NCBI RefSeq assembly: GCF_040605455.1
Contig: NZ_JBEXCV010000147.1
Location: 1 to 22,049, forward strand
Direction: 5' to 3'
DNA: 22,049 nt
Source of the DNA: Embleya sp040605455
GTDB lineage: Bacteria; Actinomycetota; Actinomycetes; Streptomycetales; Streptomycetaceae
This document shows positions 7,488-14,615 of this stretch, one piece after another. The stretch's first letter is position 1. Each line of letters starts with the position of its first letter. The position numbers and the translations under genes are program-made. Under the pieces are notes generated by a model. That model had not been told where the DNA came from. It saw only the letters and a program-made list of their open reading frames with translations, and ran no database searches.

Positions 7488-8431
7488 CGGGGGCTCGTTT
7501 CGGTCGGAGAAGGCTGCGCGGGAGGCTGCGAAGCAGGATCCGGCAGTTCCAGGTAGGCCAGCACCAGGTCCTCAAGGCCGATCGATCGGGATTGCCAGGC
7601 CGGGTGGAACTCCGGGCGTTCGCCGGTCGTGCGCACGAGCAGCGTGCTGTGTCGGTCGGCGTATTCGTGGCGCACCACCCCGGGTACGGATGCGGCGAGT
7701 TCGGTGCGTGGTCCGGTGAGCACGCGGTGCGAGGAGACCAGGTCGTCGACCGGGCCGGAGAGGCGGACCCGGCCGTGGGACAGCACCACGAGCCAGTCGC
7801 TGACGCGTTCCAGTTCGGTGACGACGTGGGAGGACATCAGGACGGTGAGGCCGTCTTCGGCGACCGCCGTCATTACGGTGCTCATGAACTCGCGGCGGGC
7901 CAACGGGTCCAGGCTCGCCAGTGGTTCGTCAAGGACCAGCAGCGGCGCGCGTTTGGCCAGCGCGAGGGCGAGGGCGACCTGAGCCTGCTGGCCGCCGGAG
8001 AGGTCCTTCGCGCGGCGGCGGAGGGGTAAGTCCAGTTCGGCGAAGCGCCGTTCGGCGAGCGCCCGGTCCCATCGGCGGTTCAACCTGCGGCCCATCTCGA
8101 GGTGGTCGGCGAGAGTGAAGCCCCGGTACAGCGGGTGATCCTGGGCGACGAACGCCACCTGTTCCAGCCCCGCCGCGGTGCCCGCCCGCACGGGCGCGTC
8201 GAACACTCGAACCACGCCCTCGGTCGGCTCCAGGAGCGCGGTGATCAATTGCAACAACGTGCTCTTGCCCGCGCCGTTGGGTCCCACCGACGCGATCACC
8301 GCACCTGCCGGCAGCGACAACCAACAGTCCTGCAACGCACGGACCTTTCCGTAACGCTTGCCCAACCGCTCGGTCTCCAGGGCCGGTGCGTCGCCACCGA
8401 GCTTCGGCTCGATCGACAGGGAGCCGCTCAC
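7484..8431 (-). CDS. ABC transporter ATP-binding protein
   Basis: A 315-residue nucleotide-binding subunit. Walker A is GPNGAGKST (50-58), the Q-loop Q98, the signature LSGGQ (145-149), Walker B LLVLDEP (165-171) with D-loop SLDP (174-177), and the switch histidine H203 (MSSH). The roughly 90-residue C-terminal extension is typical of drug- or lipid-export ATPases. The start is GTG 8431, which overlaps the gntR stop as GTGA; a longer frame begins with an Arg/Gly-rich stretch that lies over gntR. It pairs with the permease encoded directly downstream. Confidence 0.92.
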   Translation of the reverse strand: MSGSLSIEPKLGGDAPALETERLGKRYGKVRALQDCWLSLPAGAVIASVGPNGAGKSTLLQLITALLEPTEGVVRVFDAPVRAGTAAGLEQVAFVAQDHPLYRGFTLADHLEMGRRLNRRWDRALAERRFAELDLPLRRRAKDLSGGQQAQVALALALAKRAPLLVLDEPLASLDPLARREFMSTVMTAVAEDGLTVLMSSHVVTELERVSDWLVVLSHGRVRLSGPVDDLVSSHRVLTGPRTELAASVPGVVRHEYADRHSTLLVRTTGERPEFHPAWQSRSIGLEDLVLAYLELPDPASQPPAQPSPTETSPR

Positions 8432-8820
8432 GCGACCCCCTCGTTCCGGACCTCGGTACGAATGGTCGCGAACATCGCGGTGACCATGTCGTCGTCCAAT
8501 CCCGCCGCGTACGCGTCGCGCACCCACCGCGCCAACGACCGCCGCAACGCCGCATGCACGCCGGGCGGCACCGGCGTCAGGTCGCCGACGATGAACGTGC
8601 CTTGGCCGGGCCGGGCGGAGACCAGGCCCTCGTGCTCCAGTTGCCGGTATGCCTTGACCACCGTGTTCGGGTTGATCGCCAGTTCGGCGACCGCTTCCTT
8701 GACGGTCGGCAGCCGGTCACCGACGCGGATGTAGCCCAGGAGGAGCGCCTGTCGGACCTGCTGCACGATCTGCAGATAGGGCGGCACGCCCGCCGCGCTG
8801 TCCAGACGCAGCTTCAACAT
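8428..8820 (-). CDS. GntR-family regulator, YtrA subfamily
   Basis: A 130-residue repressor with a winged HTH at about residues 13-78 (VPPYLQIVQQVRQALLLGYI, then AELAINPNTVVKAYRQLEHE, then GQGTFIV). The C-terminal tail is only about 45 residues, which is the YtrA pattern and lacks a large effector domain. ATG 8820 is preferred over ATG 8832: AGGA lies 6-7 nt upstream of 8820, nothing precedes 8832, and MLKLRLDSAAGVPPY is the usual family N-terminus. It is first in an operon with overlapping ABC genes. The inverted repeat ACTAT-N4-ATAGT at 8836-8849, over the predicted start site, suggests autoregulation. Confidence 0.9.
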   Translation of the reverse strand: MLKLRLDSAAGVPPYLQIVQQVRQALLLGYIRVGDRLPTVKEAVAELAINPNTVVKAYRQLEHEGLVSARPGQGTFIVGDLTPVPPGVHAALRRSLARWVRDAYAAGLDDDMVTAMFATIRTEVRNEGVA

Positions 8821-8835
8821 CTCGTTCCTCATTTC

Positions 8836-8879
8836 ACTATGATGATAGTAAAAGTAGGTGGATGGAGAAGCGGAGTCAA
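8836..8879 (-). promoter_or_regulatory. gntR-ABC operon promoter and operator
   Basis: On the minus strand, TTGACT (8879-8874) and TACTTT (8856-8851) are spaced 17 bp apart. The predicted transcription start near 8844 lies inside the inverted repeat ACTAT-N4-ATAGT (8836-8849). This AT-rich block stands out in GC-rich sequence and is the likely binding site of the GntR protein. The leader to ATG 8820 would be about 24 nt. Confidence 0.65.
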
Positions 8880-8936
8880 CGCTTGGTCACCCGGGAGTGT
8901 CGGTCGAGACGATCGAGACACCCGAGCGGTCTGCGG

Positions 8937-10166
8937 TTACCACCCGCGACCGGTCGGCCCGGTGGTGGCGTCGTCGTGGTGTGGGTTGTGGGTTGGGTCG
9001 ACGGTTGCGCGGCGCACGAACGCGAGGGCTGCGAGGACTTCGACGGTGGTCGCCGCGTACAGGGGTATCGGGTCCGCGTGGATGCTCAGCGGGCCGGTGA
9101 GGGCCGCGCCGAGGGCGAAGGCGGTGATCTTCAGGCTTGCGCCGGTGGTGAAGATCCGACTGCGGAGCCGGTCCGGAGCCTCGCGGTGGCGGATCGCGAA
9201 CAGGGCGGTCAGTTGGGGGCCTTCACCGATGCCCGCGAGTACCATCGCGGTGATCAGCGGGATCGGTCGGCCGGTCGACGCGAGCAGGAACGCGGCGGCC
9301 AGGATCAGGGCGCTGCACCACATGACGGTGTCCGGCCGGAGGGCGCGCGGGCGGCGGGCGAGGAGCGCGTTGGTGGTCAGGGCCGAGGCGGCCACCACCG
9401 AAAGCAGGATTGTGCCGTGCGCGGCGGAGCCGAAGGCATGTTCGCCCAGCAGCGGGCTGTAGGCGAGCAGGATGCCCTGACCCACACAGGACAACATCGA
9501 GGAGGCCGTGGCCCGGGCCAGTGCCGGGGTGCGGAGGACGGCCCGGAATCCGGCGGCCAGGTCGGTGCCGATCGACGTGGGCGGCGTCGCCCGCCGAGGA
9601 TGGTCTCGGGGTGGGGGCAGCCTCCAGGCCGCAGGCAGCGCGAGGCAGATCAGCACGATCGAGGCGATCACCGCGGCGCCGGCGCCGGCCACGCCGGCCA
9701 CGATGCCGGCCAGGACCGGTCCGGTCAGGCCGGCCGCGTTGAAGGTCATCGCATCGACCGCGGTGGCGCGGGGCAGGCGCGCGGCCGGTACCACGCGCGG
9801 CAGTTGCGCGGTCCAGCCACCGGTCAGGGCCGGAGCCGCCAGGCCGGCCCCCGCCGCGATCAGGACGGTGACCGGGAGCGGGACCGGGCCCAGGCACAGC
9901 ACGATCACCCCGAGCGCCGCCGCATATCCGGCCAACGCCCCGGTGAGCAGCCGGCCGGGCCGCGCCGCACGGTCCAGCAGCACACCGAACACCGGGCCGC
10001 CGAGCGCCGCGGACCCGGTGACGGCCGCGAGCAGCGCCGACCCGTCGGCAGCCGACCCGGTGACCGCGAATCCGGCCAGGAGCAGCGCCGGCCCCGACAT
10101 CTCGTCGCCTGTGCGCGCGGCCGCCGCCCCTACGGCGTACGACCATATTCCGTAACGCTTTGTCAT
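8937..10166 (-). CDS. MFS transporter, putative drug exporter
   Basis: A 409-residue major-facilitator protein with alternating hydrophobic helices along its whole length, for example LLTGALAGYAAALGVIVLCL, VTVLIAAGAGLAAPALTGGW and AAVIASIVLICLALPAAW. The GVLLDRAARPGRLL loop after helix 2 matches the MFS motif A position. ATG 10166 is chosen over the in-frame ATG at 10193: a -10-like TAACGT at 10179-10174 would start transcription about at 10167, giving a leaderless message, and MTKRYGIWSYAVG is a natural MFS start. It is divergent from the CGNR regulator gene, which likely controls it. The substrate is unknown. Confidence 0.85.
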   Translation of the reverse strand: MTKRYGIWSYAVGAAAARTGDEMSGPALLLAGFAVTGSAADGSALLAAVTGSAALGGPVFGVLLDRAARPGRLLTGALAGYAAALGVIVLCLGPVPLPVTVLIAAGAGLAAPALTGGWTAQLPRVVPAARLPRATAVDAMTFNAAGLTGPVLAGIVAGVAGAGAAVIASIVLICLALPAAWRLPPPRDHPRRATPPTSIGTDLAAGFRAVLRTPALARATASSMLSCVGQGILLAYSPLLGEHAFGSAAHGTILLSVVAASALTTNALLARRPRALRPDTVMWCSALILAAAFLLASTGRPIPLITAMVLAGIGEGPQLTALFAIRHREAPDRLRSRIFTTGASLKITAFALGAALTGPLSIHADPIPLYAATTVEVLAALAFVRRATVDPTHNPHHDDATTGPTGRGW

Positions 10167-10213
10167 GGTAGAAACGTTACGCAGGTAACTCAAACATCCA
10201 CCAGATGCGTTAC
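10152..10213. promoter_or_regulatory. Divergent promoter region with CGTTAC repeats
   Basis: The core CGTTAC occurs three times: inverted at 10152-10157 (GTAACG), and direct at 10175-10180 and 10208-10213. The middle copy overlaps the likely -10 of the MFS gene. The last lies against the -10-like TACATT (10211-10216), which sits 7 nt before GTG 10223. These are candidate sites for the CGNR regulator or another regulator of both genes. No good -35 boxes were found. Confidence 0.45.
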
Positions 10214-10222
10214 ATTCGACGT

Positions 10223-10807
10223 GTGTCCCACACGAACGACGATCGATCCACCCGCCACTCGGTCCAGGCCGTCGCTCGCCGGACGGTGGCCCTGGTCAAC
10301 GCCCTGACCGGGAACGAACCGGCGACGGACCAAGCCCCGACGGCGGCGCCGTCGCCGGCGGACCTCGCGGATCTGTTGCGGGCCCATGGCGAGCCCGATC
10401 CGGTCGACCTGACCCCGGCCGACGTCACCGACCTGCACGCCGCCGCCGTACTGCTGCGCGCCGTCTTCGCTGCCGAGGACGTCGACGTCGCCGCATCCGC
10501 GCTGAACCGCCTGCTGCGCCGCGGCCGAGGCGCCCTCCGGCTCACGTCGCACGAGGGGCGCAGCCCCTGGCACCCGCATCTGGACAGCGACGACGACGCC
10601 CCGTGGGGCGAGTGGTTCCTCGCCTCGTCCTGCCTGGCCCTGACCATCCTGGTGTGGGATCGCCAACGGCCGCCCGGCGGCGTTTGCGCGTCCGGCACCT
10701 GTCACCACGTCTTCACCAACGAAGGCAGCGGCCCACCCCGCCGCTACTGCTCCCGCCGCTGCGCCACCCGCGAGCGGGTGGCGGCGCATCGGCGAGGCCG
10801 GGCCTAG
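10223..10807 (+). CDS. CGNR zinc-finger transcriptional regulator
   Basis: A 194-residue protein with an N-terminal ABATE-like region (about 1-145) and a C-terminal zinc finger of the zf-CGNR type. The four cysteines are in VCASGTCHHVF and RRYCSRRCATRERV. The motif that names the family (CGNR) reads CATR here, but the ligands are kept. It ends in a basic HRRGRA tail. GTG 10223 is chosen because TACATT at 10211-10216 would place transcription at exactly that base, a leaderless start; ATG 10205 lies upstream of that point. Divergence from the MFS gene suggests it controls the exporter. Confidence 0.82.
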   Translation: MSHTNDDRSTRHSVQAVARRTVALVNALTGNEPATDQAPTAAPSPADLADLLRAHGEPDPVDLTPADVTDLHAAAVLLRAVFAAEDVDVAASALNRLLRRGRGALRLTSHEGRSPWHPHLDSDDDAPWGEWFLASSCLALTILVWDRQRPPGGVCASGTCHHVFTNEGSGPPRRYCSRRCATRERVAAHRRGRA

Positions 10808-10926
10808 GCCCTCCCGGTCGGCGCGGCCCCGGCAAGATCCGCCGGACAGGGCCGGATGTAGCGGCCGCGGCGGCCGCGGCCCTTCGTGCCGACCACGCGG
10901 CCGTCCGTTTTTGTGACAATCGAGGA

Positions 10927-11790
10927 GTGACGTCACCACATCCGCTCGGAGAGTTCCTGCAAGCCCGCCGTGCGCGCCTCCAGCCCGGCGACGTCGGGCT
11001 GCCCGCGGGCATCGGCCTGCGCCGTACCCAGGGGCTGCGCCGGGAGGAGTTGGCCGCGCTCGCGGGGTTGAGCATCCAGTACTACACGCGCCTGGAGCAG
11101 GGCCGGGAGAACAAACCCGGCGGCGCAGTCCTGGACGCTCTCGCGGCGGCGCTGCGGTTGAATGAGGAGGAGCACGCCCACCTGTACGTGCTGGCCAACC
11201 ACGCGGACGAGCGGGTGCCGGCCGGGGGCGAGCCCGCGGATCGGGAGGTGCGGCCGGGGGTCCTCGCCCTGTTGGCGCGTGTTCGGCCCTGGCCCGCCTG
11301 TCTGCTCACCCGGACCGGCGATGTCCTGGCCGCCAACCCCGAGGCCTTCGTATTGTTCCCGGGACTGGCCCGGTGGCCGCCCGAGCGGCGCAACATGGTG
11401 CGGTACCTGTTCCTGCACCCGGCCGCGCGTGCCCTGTTCGTCGACTGGGAGGGGGCCGCGTCCGGCAGCACCGCGCAGCTGCGCACGCTGGTGGCGGCCG
11501 ACCCCGGGGATCGTGGACTTACCGCGCTGGTGGAGGAACTCGCCTCGGAGAGCCCGGAGTTCGCGGACCGCTGGCAGCGCTACGACGTCCGGCGTCGGGA
11601 AGGCGACCGAGAGGTCTACCGGCATCCGCAACTCGGCGAGATCACCCTCGTGTTCGAGGTGTTGCGGATGGAGAGCGGCCGGCGGATCGTCGTCCATCAG
11701 CCGGCGGAGCCGGACGAGGCGGGCCGTCGGATCCTGCGCGAACTGGCCCGCCTCGCGGCGGCGGACGCCCCGCCGGGCTCCTCCGAGTAG
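10927..11790 (+). CDS. XRE-family regulator with MmyB-like ligand domain
   Basis: A 287-residue regulator. The N-terminal HTH has the standard pattern GLRRTQGLRREELAALAGLS then YYTRLEQGR at about residues 35-62. It is followed by the MmyB-like (MLTR) ligand-binding domain with PAFVLFPGL-type and RNMVRYLFLHPAAR segments, here NPEAFVLFPGLARWPPERRN and MVRYLFLHPAARALFVDW. GTG 10927 sits 7 nt after a -10-like GACAAT (10915-10920), so the message is probably leaderless; the GAGGA in front is too close to act as a ribosome site. In related loci such regulators control adjacent oxidoreductases or exporters; no such partner is intact here, since the next gene is a LuxR remnant. Confidence 0.9.
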   Translation: MTSPHPLGEFLQARRARLQPGDVGLPAGIGLRRTQGLRREELAALAGLSIQYYTRLEQGRENKPGGAVLDALAAALRLNEEEHAHLYVLANHADERVPAGGEPADREVRPGVLALLARVRPWPACLLTRTGDVLAANPEAFVLFPGLARWPPERRNMVRYLFLHPAARALFVDWEGAASGSTAQLRTLVAADPGDRGLTALVEELASESPEFADRWQRYDVRRREGDREVYRHPQLGEITLVFEVLRMESGRRIVVHQPAEPDEAGRRILRELARLAAADAPPGSSE

Positions 11791-11836
11791 CCGCCGCGGA
11801 GCTGCTGCCGCCCGGCCGGTGCCGGGTGCTCGGCGC

Positions 11837-12049
11837 ATGCGGGTGCCGGTCGGCGTGGCGAGCCGGTCGTGCGCGGGGCTCCGGTCCCTGGCGCTCATGG
11901 CCGAGGGCTGCTCCAACGCGGCCATCACCCGGCAACTGGTGGTCTCCGCCAGCGCGGTGGAGAAGCACATCGGCAACATCTTCGCCAAGCTCGGCCTGCT
12001 GCCCGACGACGCCCAGCGTCGCCGAGTACTCGCCGGGCGAGTTCGCTAA
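11837..12049 (+). pseudogene. C-terminal HTH fragment of a LuxR/NarL regulator
   Basis: About 70 codons retain the LuxR-type HTH: LALMAEGCSNAAITRQLVVS followed by SAVEKHIGNIFAKLGL. The receiver domain is absent, the LTxREREVL entry to the HTH is eroded to SCAGLRSLAL, and the C-terminus is cut short (RRVLAGRVR). Its last four bases overlap the stop of the convergent isomerase gene. It is most likely the debris of a two-component response regulator. A translated stand-alone HTH is possible from ATG 11837 but unlikely. Confidence 0.75.
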
Positions 12050-12852
12050 CCGGCCGCCGAGCCGAAGCGGTTCACCCATTCGGCTGCCGCGGGCAGCACG
12101 TCGTCGAGCGGGGCCACGTCCGGATACCAGGCCTTCTCCCACTCCAACGACACCCAACCCCGCCACTCGTGTTCGCGCAGGGTGGTTCCGATGGCGGTCA
12201 GCGGTACGGACCCGGTGCCCAGCGGGACCGGCGTGGTGTCGGCGGCGGAGGCGGCGTCCTTGATCTGGACGTAGCGCAGCAGCCCGGCGAGGGCCTCCGC
12301 CGTGTCGGCGGGCTGCTCGCCGTGCCGCCACGGGTGCAACGCGTCCCAGATCACCCCGACCGCGCCCGCGAACGGTCGGACAAGGGACGCGACCGCCGCG
12401 CCCGTGGGGTGCGAGTCGTGGGTCTCGACGAGCATGGTGACGCCGCGCGCGGTGGCTTCCGGAAGCAGTACCGCAAGTCTGTGTCCGGCGCGTTCGGCGT
12501 CGCCCTCGCCGGTGCCGCCCGGAAAGATCCGCACGGCCGGTGCGCCCAGGTCGTGGGCCAACTCGAGGAGCCGGCTGATCATGGACAGCACGACCGGGTC
12601 GGGCGTGGGCGCGCAGATGCCGGCGTAGCCGGCCAGGCACGGTACGGCGAGGTCGGCGTCGGCGATCCGGGCACGGATGGAGCGGCGTTCGCCGACGGGT
12701 AGGTCCAGGTGGACGAATTCGTCCTGGTGTACCCGCAGTTCGAGACCCGTGCAGCCGTGCCGCAGGGCCCGGGCGAGGTGTTCGTGCAGGGGTCGGCCGG
12801 GCGCGCCGAGCGTGCTGAACGCCCATCGTTTCGCACGCTCGGGTGTGCTCAC
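12046..12852 (-). CDS. Second sugar isomerase/epimerase-like TIM barrel
   Basis: A 268-residue member of the same xylose isomerase-like superfamily as the gene at 1661-2548, but not a close copy. Putative metal or catalytic residues are E143 (LVETHD), D170 and H173 (IWDALHP), K198-D199 (YVQIKDA, with Gln where His is more usual) and E237 (SLEWEK). The GTG start at 12852 follows a GAGGA. About 70 nt upstream is GGTAAGCGCTTTCC, a 13/14 match to the perfect operator of the LacI-controlled operon at 5085. This strongly suggests joint control despite the 7.7 kb distance. It probably acts on an intermediate of the same pathway. Confidence 0.87.
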   Translation of the reverse strand: MSTPERAKRWAFSTLGAPGRPLHEHLARALRHGCTGLELRVHQDEFVHLDLPVGERRSIRARIADADLAVPCLAGYAGICAPTPDPVVLSMISRLLELAHDLGAPAVRIFPGGTGEGDAERAGHRLAVLLPEATARGVTMLVETHDSHPTGAAVASLVRPFAGAVGVIWDALHPWRHGEQPADTAEALAGLLRYVQIKDAASAADTTPVPLGTGSVPLTAIGTTLREHEWRGWVSLEWEKAWYPDVAPLDDVLPAAAEWVNRFGSAAG

Positions 12853-12921
12853 GTGTCCTCGACTCCCTCGCCCGGCGCCGCACCACCGATCGGTTCGGCC
12901 GGGCCTGGCCGAACGGCGACT

Positions 12922-12972
12922 GGTAAGCGCTTTCCGTACGCGAGGTTAGATCGCCGTCGGATCGCCGGTCAA
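12922..12972 (-). promoter_or_regulatory. Isomerase promoter with distant LacI operator
   Basis: On the minus strand, TTGACC (12972-12967) and TAACCT (12948-12943) are 18 bp apart. The operator-like GGTAAGCGCTTTCC (12922-12935) lies just after them, at the predicted start. The layout copies the 5085-5130 promoter, including the identical -35 hexamer. This is the best evidence that one repressor governs both loci. Confidence 0.75.
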
Positions 12973-12998
12973 GCGGACGCCGCCGCGCCGCTCCCGGC

Positions 12999-13394
12999 TC
13001 AGCCCAACGTGTAGTTCAGGACGTAGGTGTGGCCGCCGTCCTCGGCTCGGACGATGTCGAGCGTGCCGCCGATGCCGGCCAGTTCGTCCGACCCGGTGCC
13101 GGCGACCACCCGGATGGCCAACTGCTCGCCGTCGCTCCCGGGTGCGCTGTGCTGCACGACGAAGGAGCCCTTGCGGCCTGCCAATTCGCCGGTGAAGCGT
13201 TCCACGGCCACGTAGGCCGCGGGGTTGCCTTCGAGGTCGTTCACCGAGAGCATGTGCACCGTGCTGGTGCCCACCAGGTCGCCGGCGAAGGTCTTGGTCA
13301 TCCGCACCCGGCCGAGTGCGGCGCCCGGGGCCTCGTCGACCGTCTCCGGTTCGAACGAGGTGAGTTCGAAGGACCCGCGAGCCGTCGTAGTCAT
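12999..13394 (-). CDS. DUF3224 domain-containing protein
   Basis: A 131-residue cytoplasmic protein of the DUF3224 family, small beta-barrel-like proteins common in actinomycetes with no settled function. Typical segments are MTTTARGSFELTSFEPETVD at the start, TKTFAGDLVGTSTVHMLSV, ERFTGELAGRKGSFVVQHS and a GSGxLxGIxG-like turn (GTGSDELAGIGGTLDI), ending in YVLNYTL. The ATG at 13394 follows a GAGGGTGG ribosome site. It stands alone, between the isomerase promoter region and the rifamycin-response locus; no operon partner is visible. Confidence 0.88.
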   Translation of the reverse strand: MTTTARGSFELTSFEPETVDEAPGAALGRVRMTKTFAGDLVGTSTVHMLSVNDLEGNPAAYVAVERFTGELAGRKGSFVVQHSAPGSDGEQLAIRVVAGTGSDELAGIGGTLDIVRAEDGGHTYVLNYTLG

Positions 13395-13660
13395 TGTGCC
13401 ACCCTCAGTCGTTGCCTACCGTGTCACGCCGCAGCCTTGCACACGCCTGCGACAACGCCCGCCGTGGAAGCGTGATCGCCCGCCGTTGTGAACGCCCGCT
13501 GTCGAGCGGGAACGTCCACGGTCGTGCACGTCCACCGTCGAAGTACGGGAGTCCCGCCGCGACATCCGTGGGCTCATGGGGGAATCTCCCGACCGACGAC
13601 GCCATGGCCGGGTGCGGCGCGACGCCGCTGCGCGAGGAAGTCGCCCGTCGAGCGGGGACG
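13395..13660. other. Gene-free stretch with short repeats and hairpin
   Basis: No supportable gene lies here. The sequence carries repeated CGCCCGC units about 16-20 bp apart, and a perfect 6-bp hairpin CCCGCT-GTCG-AGCGGG at 13495-13510. The DUF3224 promoter should lie at its left edge on the minus strand. Long open frames on both strands are Arg/Ser-rich shadows. Confidence 0.4.
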
Positions 13661-13687
13661 AAAAAAGGCGAGGGAACTCTCCCCGCC
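13661..13687 (-). terminator. Rho-independent terminator with T6 tract
   Basis: Read on the minus strand, GGCG-GGGA-GAGT-TCCC-T-CGCC forms an 8-bp stem with one bulged T, followed at once by six Ts (13666-13661). This is an intrinsic terminator of textbook form, unusual in this GC-rich sequence. No minus-strand gene upstream needs it, so it may stop antisense transcription coming from the RAE promoter region, or protect the DUF3224 gene. Confidence 0.6.
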
Positions 13688-13710
13688 ATATACAACTTAT
13701 AGCGCGTCGG

Positions 13711-13730
13711 GGGGCTTGCGGCAAGACCCC
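13711..13730 (+). promoter_or_regulatory. Rifamycin-associated element (RAE)
   Basis: The sequence GGGGCTTGCGGCAAGACCCC is an inverted-repeat element that differs at one position from the RAE consensus as I remember it (G instead of A at position 16). RAEs occur upstream of rifamycin-inactivating genes (glycosyltransferase, phosphotransferase, monooxygenase) and helR in actinomycetes, and are needed for rifamycin-induced expression. Here it precedes a glycosyltransferase pseudogene and then helR, which is the expected context. Confidence 0.85.
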
Positions 13731-13746
13731 GGTTGTCCCGCAGAAT
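13716..13746 (+). promoter_or_regulatory. Possible promoter using the RAE as -35
   Basis: TTGCGG inside the RAE (13716-13721) and CAGAAT (13741-13746) could form -35 and -10 boxes with a 19-bp spacer. Transcription would start near 13753, leaving a leader of about 36 nt with GGGAG (13777-13781) ahead of GTG 13789. The wide spacer would fit a regulated promoter. This assignment is inferred from sequence only. Confidence 0.4.
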
Positions 13747-13788
13747 CGGCGGCCGAACGTCGAAACCCGCGGAACTGGGAGTCGCGAA

Positions 13789-14418
13789 GTGCGAGTGTTG
13801 TTGATGACGTGGGGATCGCGCGGAGATGTCGAACCGCCGGCGCAACCGGCGGTGAGCCTGCGCGACCCGGGCGCGCAGGTGCGGGTGTGCGCGCCGCCGG
13901 ACGAGGAGTTCGTGGCGCTGTTGGCGCGTTCCGGCGTTCCGGCGTGCCGCTGGTGCCGCTGGTGCCGCTCGGCCCGACGGTTCGCTCGGTGGTCGCCGGC
14001 ACGAGGCCACCGACGGCGGAAGACGCGTTCCGGCTCGCTCCCGAACCGGTCGCCGCGCGGATCGACACGCTCACCGCGGCGGCCGAGGGATGTGACGCGC
14101 TGCCGGCATTCGACCTGATGAGGGCCGGCGCCCGGGACGTGGCCGAGAGACCGCGCATCCCTACGTGACCGACCGGCTGTGGTCGGCGACAGACGCGACA
14201 TCGTGTCCGTCACAGGGCATGACGGACCTCGACCTCGTACAGACCGGGGCGTGGATCCTGCCCGACATCCGCCCACTGCCAAGAGAGTTGGAGACCTTCC
14301 CGGACGCCGGTGCACCGCCGGTGTACGTGGGCTTCGGCAGCATGGCCGCGCACGCACCGGTGCGGGGGTGGCCGCGCGGCTGCTGCTCGACGCGGTCAGC
14401 CGGGACCGGCCGCCGGGG
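13789..14418 (+). pseudogene. Rifampin-type glycosyltransferase pseudogene (rgt-like)
   Basis: This is the wreck of a GT1/MGT-type glycosyltransferase. Intact pieces, in order: VRVLLMTWGSRGDVEP from GTG 13789; after a frameshift, LVPLGPTVRSVVAG and EDAFRLAPEPVAARIDTL; after a second break near 14155, CPSQGMTDLDLVQTGAWILP and APPVYVGFGSMAA; after a third break near 14362, VAARLLLDAVSRDRPP. The frameshift at 13929-13944 is an exact 8-bp tandem duplication. Compared with family members from memory, about 75 codons are missing at the second break and about 165 at the third, including the HHGGAGT sugar-nucleotide motif. It cannot be active. Position directly after an RAE and before helR points to a former rifampin glycosyltransferase. 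Confidence 0.85.
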
Positions 14419-14512
14419 CCGTGTGACCCACGCGAGATCGTCGACCCGGAACCAGGAACACGAGAACCCACACCCCGGCGACCGGAACCGACGACGACCC
14501 ACGAGGCCACGT

Positions 14513-14530
14513 CGGGCGAAGCGTCGCCCG
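14513..14530 (+). other. 7-bp hairpin ahead of helR
   Basis: CGGGCGA and TCGCCCG form a perfect 7-bp stem with an AGCG loop, about 85 nt before the helR start. If helR is read from the RAE promoter through the pseudogene, this could attenuate transcription. If helR has its own promoter, it could be the old terminator of the glycosyltransferase gene. There is no T-run. Confidence 0.35.
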
Positions 14531-14615
14531 CCCCCGCACCGGGTTCGTCAGGACAGTCCGAAACCCCCTGCCACGCGCCACGGTCGCACCGCGACCCCAG
14601 ATCGGAGCCGATGCC

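Noticed and set aside
10800..10811. GGGCCTAGGCCC palindrome over the CGNR stop codon
   Set aside because: It is partly coding, has no loop or T-run, and is not convincing as terminator or operator.
10868..10885. Two adjacent GCGGCCGC sites forming a short hairpin
   Set aside because: A 7-bp GC-only stem is expected by chance in such sequence, and its position gives no clear role.
13395..13660. CRISPR-like or satellite repeats
   Set aside because: Only a 7-bp CGCCCGC core recurs, spacing is irregular and units differ; no repeat-spacer structure and no cas genes are present.
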